A DNA stretch of 6,936 nucleotides, from the NCBI GenBank assembly GCA_036675425.1, contig JAKFFB010000076.1, positions 1 through 6,936 on the forward strand, given 5' to 3'. The notes below the pieces were generated by a model. It worked only from the letters and a program-made list of their open reading frames with translations. It had not been told where the DNA came from and ran no database searches. Every line of letters starts with the position of its first letter. The stretch's first letter is position 1. Of this stretch, positions 5,403 through 6,936 are shown piece by piece. Made by a program: the position numbers and the translations under genes. Source of the DNA: SCTD01 sp036675425 (GTDB taxonomy: Bacteria; Actinomycetota; Actinomycetes; Mycobacteriales; SCTD01).

Positions 5403-6175
5403 CAGGCCACCTTCTCCACGTCGTCCTGGACCTCGCGCACGGTCCGCTTCTCGATCCGCTTCTCGACCTCGGCCTCGTGCACCACCCGCTGCACGAAGAT
5501 CCCGGGGGTGTGCACGTCCATCGGGTCGATCTCGCCCGGCTCGAGCAGCTCCTCGACCTCGGCGATGGTGATCCGCCCGGCGGCGGCGCAGAGCGGGTTG
5601 AAGTTCTGCGCCGACTTCTCGTAGACCAGGTTGCCGTGCCGGTCGCCGTAGCGCGCGTGGACGAGGGCGAAGTCGGTCCGGATCGCGCGCTCGAGGACGT
5701 ACGGCACGCCGTCGAACTCGCGCACCTCCTTCGCCTCGCTCGCGAGGGCCACCCCGCCGCTGCCGTCGTAGCGCAGCGGCAGCCCGCCATCGGCGACCTG
5801 CGTGCCGACACCGGCCGGGGTGAAGAAGGCGGGGATGCCGGCGCCGCCCGCGCGCAGCCGCTCGGCGAGCGTGCCCTGCGGCACCAGCTCGACCTCGAGC
5901 TCGCCGCCGAGGAACTGCCGCTCGAACTCCTTGTTCTCCCCGACGTACGACCCTGTTGTGCGCCGGATCCGCTTGGCCGCCAGCAGCATCCCGAGGCCCC
6001 ACTGGTCGACGCCGCAGTTGTTGCTCACGGTCTCGAGGTCGGTGACACCCGACTCCAGCAGCGCCACGATCAGCGCGGTCGGGATGCCGCACAGGCCGAA
6101 GCCGCCGACCGCCAGGGACGCCCCGCTGGGGATGTCCGCGACCGCCTCGGCAGCGCTGTCGACGACCTTGTCCAC
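5402..6175 (-). CDS. scoA: 3-oxoacid (succinyl-CoA:3-ketoacid) CoA-transferase subunit A
   Basis: This 257-residue alpha subunit has the CoA-binding loop SLAVGGFGLCGIPTALI (20-36) and VSNNCGVDQWGLGMLL (50-65). These are followed by GSYVGENKEF, VPQGTLAERLRAGGAGIPAFFTPAGVGT and the FALVHARYGDRHGNLVY segment typical of this family. It forms the CoA-transferase with scoB; the catalytic Glu is in subunit B. The start is GTG 6175, because GAGGAG lies seven bases upstream and family sequence begins there. The frame stays open for another 36 codons but crosses the divergent promoter and shows no conserved sequence. The gene leads the scoA-scoB-sigma operon. Its length is slightly above the common 230-250 owing to a charged C-terminal tail (EVEKRIEKRTVREVQDDVEK). 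Confidence 0.93.
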   Translation of the reverse strand: MDKVVDSAAEAVADIPSGASLAVGGFGLCGIPTALIVALLESGVTDLETVSNNCGVDQWGLGMLLAAKRIRRTTGSYVGENKEFERQFLGGELEVELVPQGTLAERLRAGGAGIPAFFTPAGVGTQVADGGLPLRYDGSGGVALASEAKEVREFDGVPYVLERAIRTDFALVHARYGDRHGNLVYEKSAQNFNPLCAAAGRITIAEVEELLEPGEIDPMDVHTPGIFVQRVVHEAEVEKRIEKRTVREVQDDVEKVA

Positions 6176-6193
6176 GTCGCTTCTCCTCTTCCC

Positions 6194-6209
6194 GGTCCGG
6201 GCTCGGACC
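6194..6209. repeat. Inverted repeat GGTCCG-N4-CGGACC in the scoA/glycosylase promoter region
   Basis: A perfect 6-bp inverted repeat (6194-6199 and 6204-6209) with a 4-base centre lies in the 47-base divergent gap. Its right arm runs into the predicted -10 of scoA (6207-6212). The placement fits an operator that would block or control sco transcription. No regulator gene of a known operator-binding family is adjacent, so this remains a suggestion. Confidence 0.4.
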
Positions 6210-6216
6210 CTAGCCT
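6207..6216. promoter_or_regulatory. Overlapping divergent -10 elements for scoA (minus) and the DNA glycosylase (plus)
   Basis: ACCCTAGCCT holds two TANNNT elements back to back: TAGCCT on the plus strand (6211-6216) and TAGGGT on the minus strand (6212-6207), sharing CTAG. The plus element is six bases before GTG 6223, as in leaderless actinobacterial transcripts. The minus element would start a transcript near 6200, giving scoA a leader of about 25 bases that includes its GAGGAG ribosome-binding site. The -35 regions are weak on both sides. Confidence 0.45.
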
Positions 6217-6222
6217 GGAGGG

Positions 6223-6936
6223 GTGAGAGCGCAGACGACGTGGCGGCCCCGGCTGCCGGTCGACGTGCGCCGGACGCTCTCACCCCTGCGGCGCGGCGCG
6301 GCCGACCCCACCCACCGGGTCACCGACGACGGCGCGGTCTGGCGCACGACGCTGCTGCCGGGCGGCCCGGCCACGATGCGGCTCACCCAGCGGGGGCTGC
6401 ACGAGGTCACCTGCGAGGCGTGGGGGTCGGGCGCCGCCGAGGCCGTCGCCGGGGTCCCCGACCTGCTCGGCGGACGCGACGACCTGACCGGCTTCGAGCC
6501 GCGCCACCCGCTGCTCGCCGAGGCGCACTCGCACCACCCGGGCCTGCGCGTGCCGCGCACCGGCCGGGTCGTCGAGGCGCTCGTGCCCGCGGTCCTCGAG
6601 CAGAAGGTCACCGGGAAGGAAGCCCGCGACGCCTTCCGCCGGCTGGTCCTGGCCCACGGAACCCCCGCGCCCGGACCCGCACCCGCCGGCATGCGCGTCC
6701 CGCCCTCGGCCGAGGCGTGGCGGCACATCCCCTCATGGGAGTGGCACCGCGCCGGCGTCGGCCCCCAGCGGTCCCGCACGGTCTGCCTGGCCATGCGCTC
6801 CGCCGCCCGGCTGGAGGAAGCCGTCGGCATGGACCGCGACGCCGCGGCGCGGCGTCTCTCGGGCGTGCCCGGCATCGGGCCCTGGACCGTCGCGGAGATC
6901 GCCCAGCGCGCGCTCGGCGACACCGACGCCCTGAGC
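6223..6936 (+). CDS. DNA-3-methyladenine glycosylase II family protein (AlkA-like, HhH-GPD), 3' partial
   Basis: The frame is open to the last base, giving 238 residues with the C-terminus missing. The clear landmark is the helix-hairpin-helix LSGVPGIGPWTVAEIAQRALGD (212-233), which binds the DNA backbone in HhH-GPD base-excision glycosylases. EALVPAVLEQKVTGKEARDAFRRLV upstream matches the helix before it, where AlkA-type enzymes have a conserved ..ILEQQV/KVT. motif. The catalytic Asp, normally a few residues after the point where the sequence ends (a GDYH-like motif), is outside the window. The enzyme would remove alkylated purines such as 3-methyladenine. GTG 6223 is chosen because a TANNNT -10 lies six bases upstream. 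The GGAGG at 6217-6221 is only one base from the GTG, too close to act as a ribosome-binding site, which again points to leaderless initiation. It is divergent from scoA. Confidence 0.85.
   Translation, partial: MRAQTTWRPRLPVDVRRTLSPLRRGAADPTHRVTDDGAVWRTTLLPGGPATMRLTQRGLHEVTCEAWGSGAAEAVAGVPDLLGGRDDLTGFEPRHPLLAEAHSHHPGLRVPRTGRVVEALVPAVLEQKVTGKEARDAFRRLVLAHGTPAPGPAPAGMRVPPSAEAWRHIPSWEWHRAGVGPQRSRTVCLAMRSAARLEEAVGMDRDAAARRLSGVPGIGPWTVAEIAQRALGDTDALS

Noticed and set aside
4329..5624. Long plus-strand open frame opposite sigma, scoB and part of scoA
   Set aside because: It is antisense to three well-recognised genes and consists of biased composition typical of non-coding frames in high-GC DNA.
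4767..6092. Minus-strand frame upstream of scoB reading through the scoA region
   Set aside because: The part upstream of ATG 5402 is scoA read in the wrong frame; scoB begins at 5402, where the conserved N-terminus starts.
6176..6283. Upstream start (6283) for scoA
   Set aside because: It would overlap the glycosylase gene and the divergent promoter, and adds an Arg/Ala-rich tail with no similarity to CoA-transferases.
6210..6923. Minus-strand open frames opposite the DNA glycosylase
   Set aside because: Ser/Arg/Ala/Gly-biased shadow frames; the plus strand carries a recognisable helix-hairpin-helix motif.

Overview
The window is about 6.9 kb of very high-GC DNA. Its codons almost always end in G or C, GTG starts are common, and some promoters look leaderless (TANNNT directly before a GTG). 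Together with an HNH protein tail of the 13E12/DUF222 type and an ECF41 (SigJ-like) sigma factor, this points to an actinobacterial chromosome. A Nocardioides-like or related soil actinomycete is my guess; the sequence does not settle the genus.

Layout, left to right. (1) 1-426, plus: the C-terminal part of an HNH endonuclease-like protein, cut by the window edge. (2) 437-1258, plus: an inositol-monophosphatase-family phosphatase whose likely leaderless promoter overlaps the HNH stop codon. (3) 1309-3023, minus: a translationally coupled pair, an APH/ACAD10-like small-molecule kinase followed by a histidine (phosphoglycerate-mutase-like) phosphatase. (4) 3087-3362, plus: a 91-residue predicted membrane protein, divergent from the kinase and overlapping the 3' end of the next gene. 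(5) 3326-3880, minus: a carboxymuconolactone decarboxylase/AhpD-like protein. (6) 3930-6175, minus: scoA-scoB, the two subunits of a 3-oxoacid CoA-transferase, followed with no gap by an ECF41 sigma factor with a C-terminal SnoaL-like domain. (7) 6223 to the right edge, plus: an AlkA-type DNA-3-methyladenine glycosylase, divergent from scoA and cut by the window end.

The most informative piece is the ECF41 module. The sigma factor carries the group's three signature motifs (WLPEP, DGGG, NPEKL). The gene just downstream belongs to a class known as an ECF41 target. In front of that gene sits TGTCACA-N16-CGTC, which matches the published ECF41 promoter as I recall it, with its -35 inside the last codons of the sigma gene. 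The module is attached to a CoA-transferase operon by a TAGATG junction, which suggests that sigma synthesis follows sco expression.

Several genes (CoA-transferase, ACAD10-like kinase) fit acyl-CoA or keto/hydroxy-acid catabolism. They lie in separate transcription units, so a shared pathway is inference. I see no tRNA, rRNA, CRISPR array, insertion sequence or convincing intrinsic terminator. No stretch longer than 300 bases lacks a gene.
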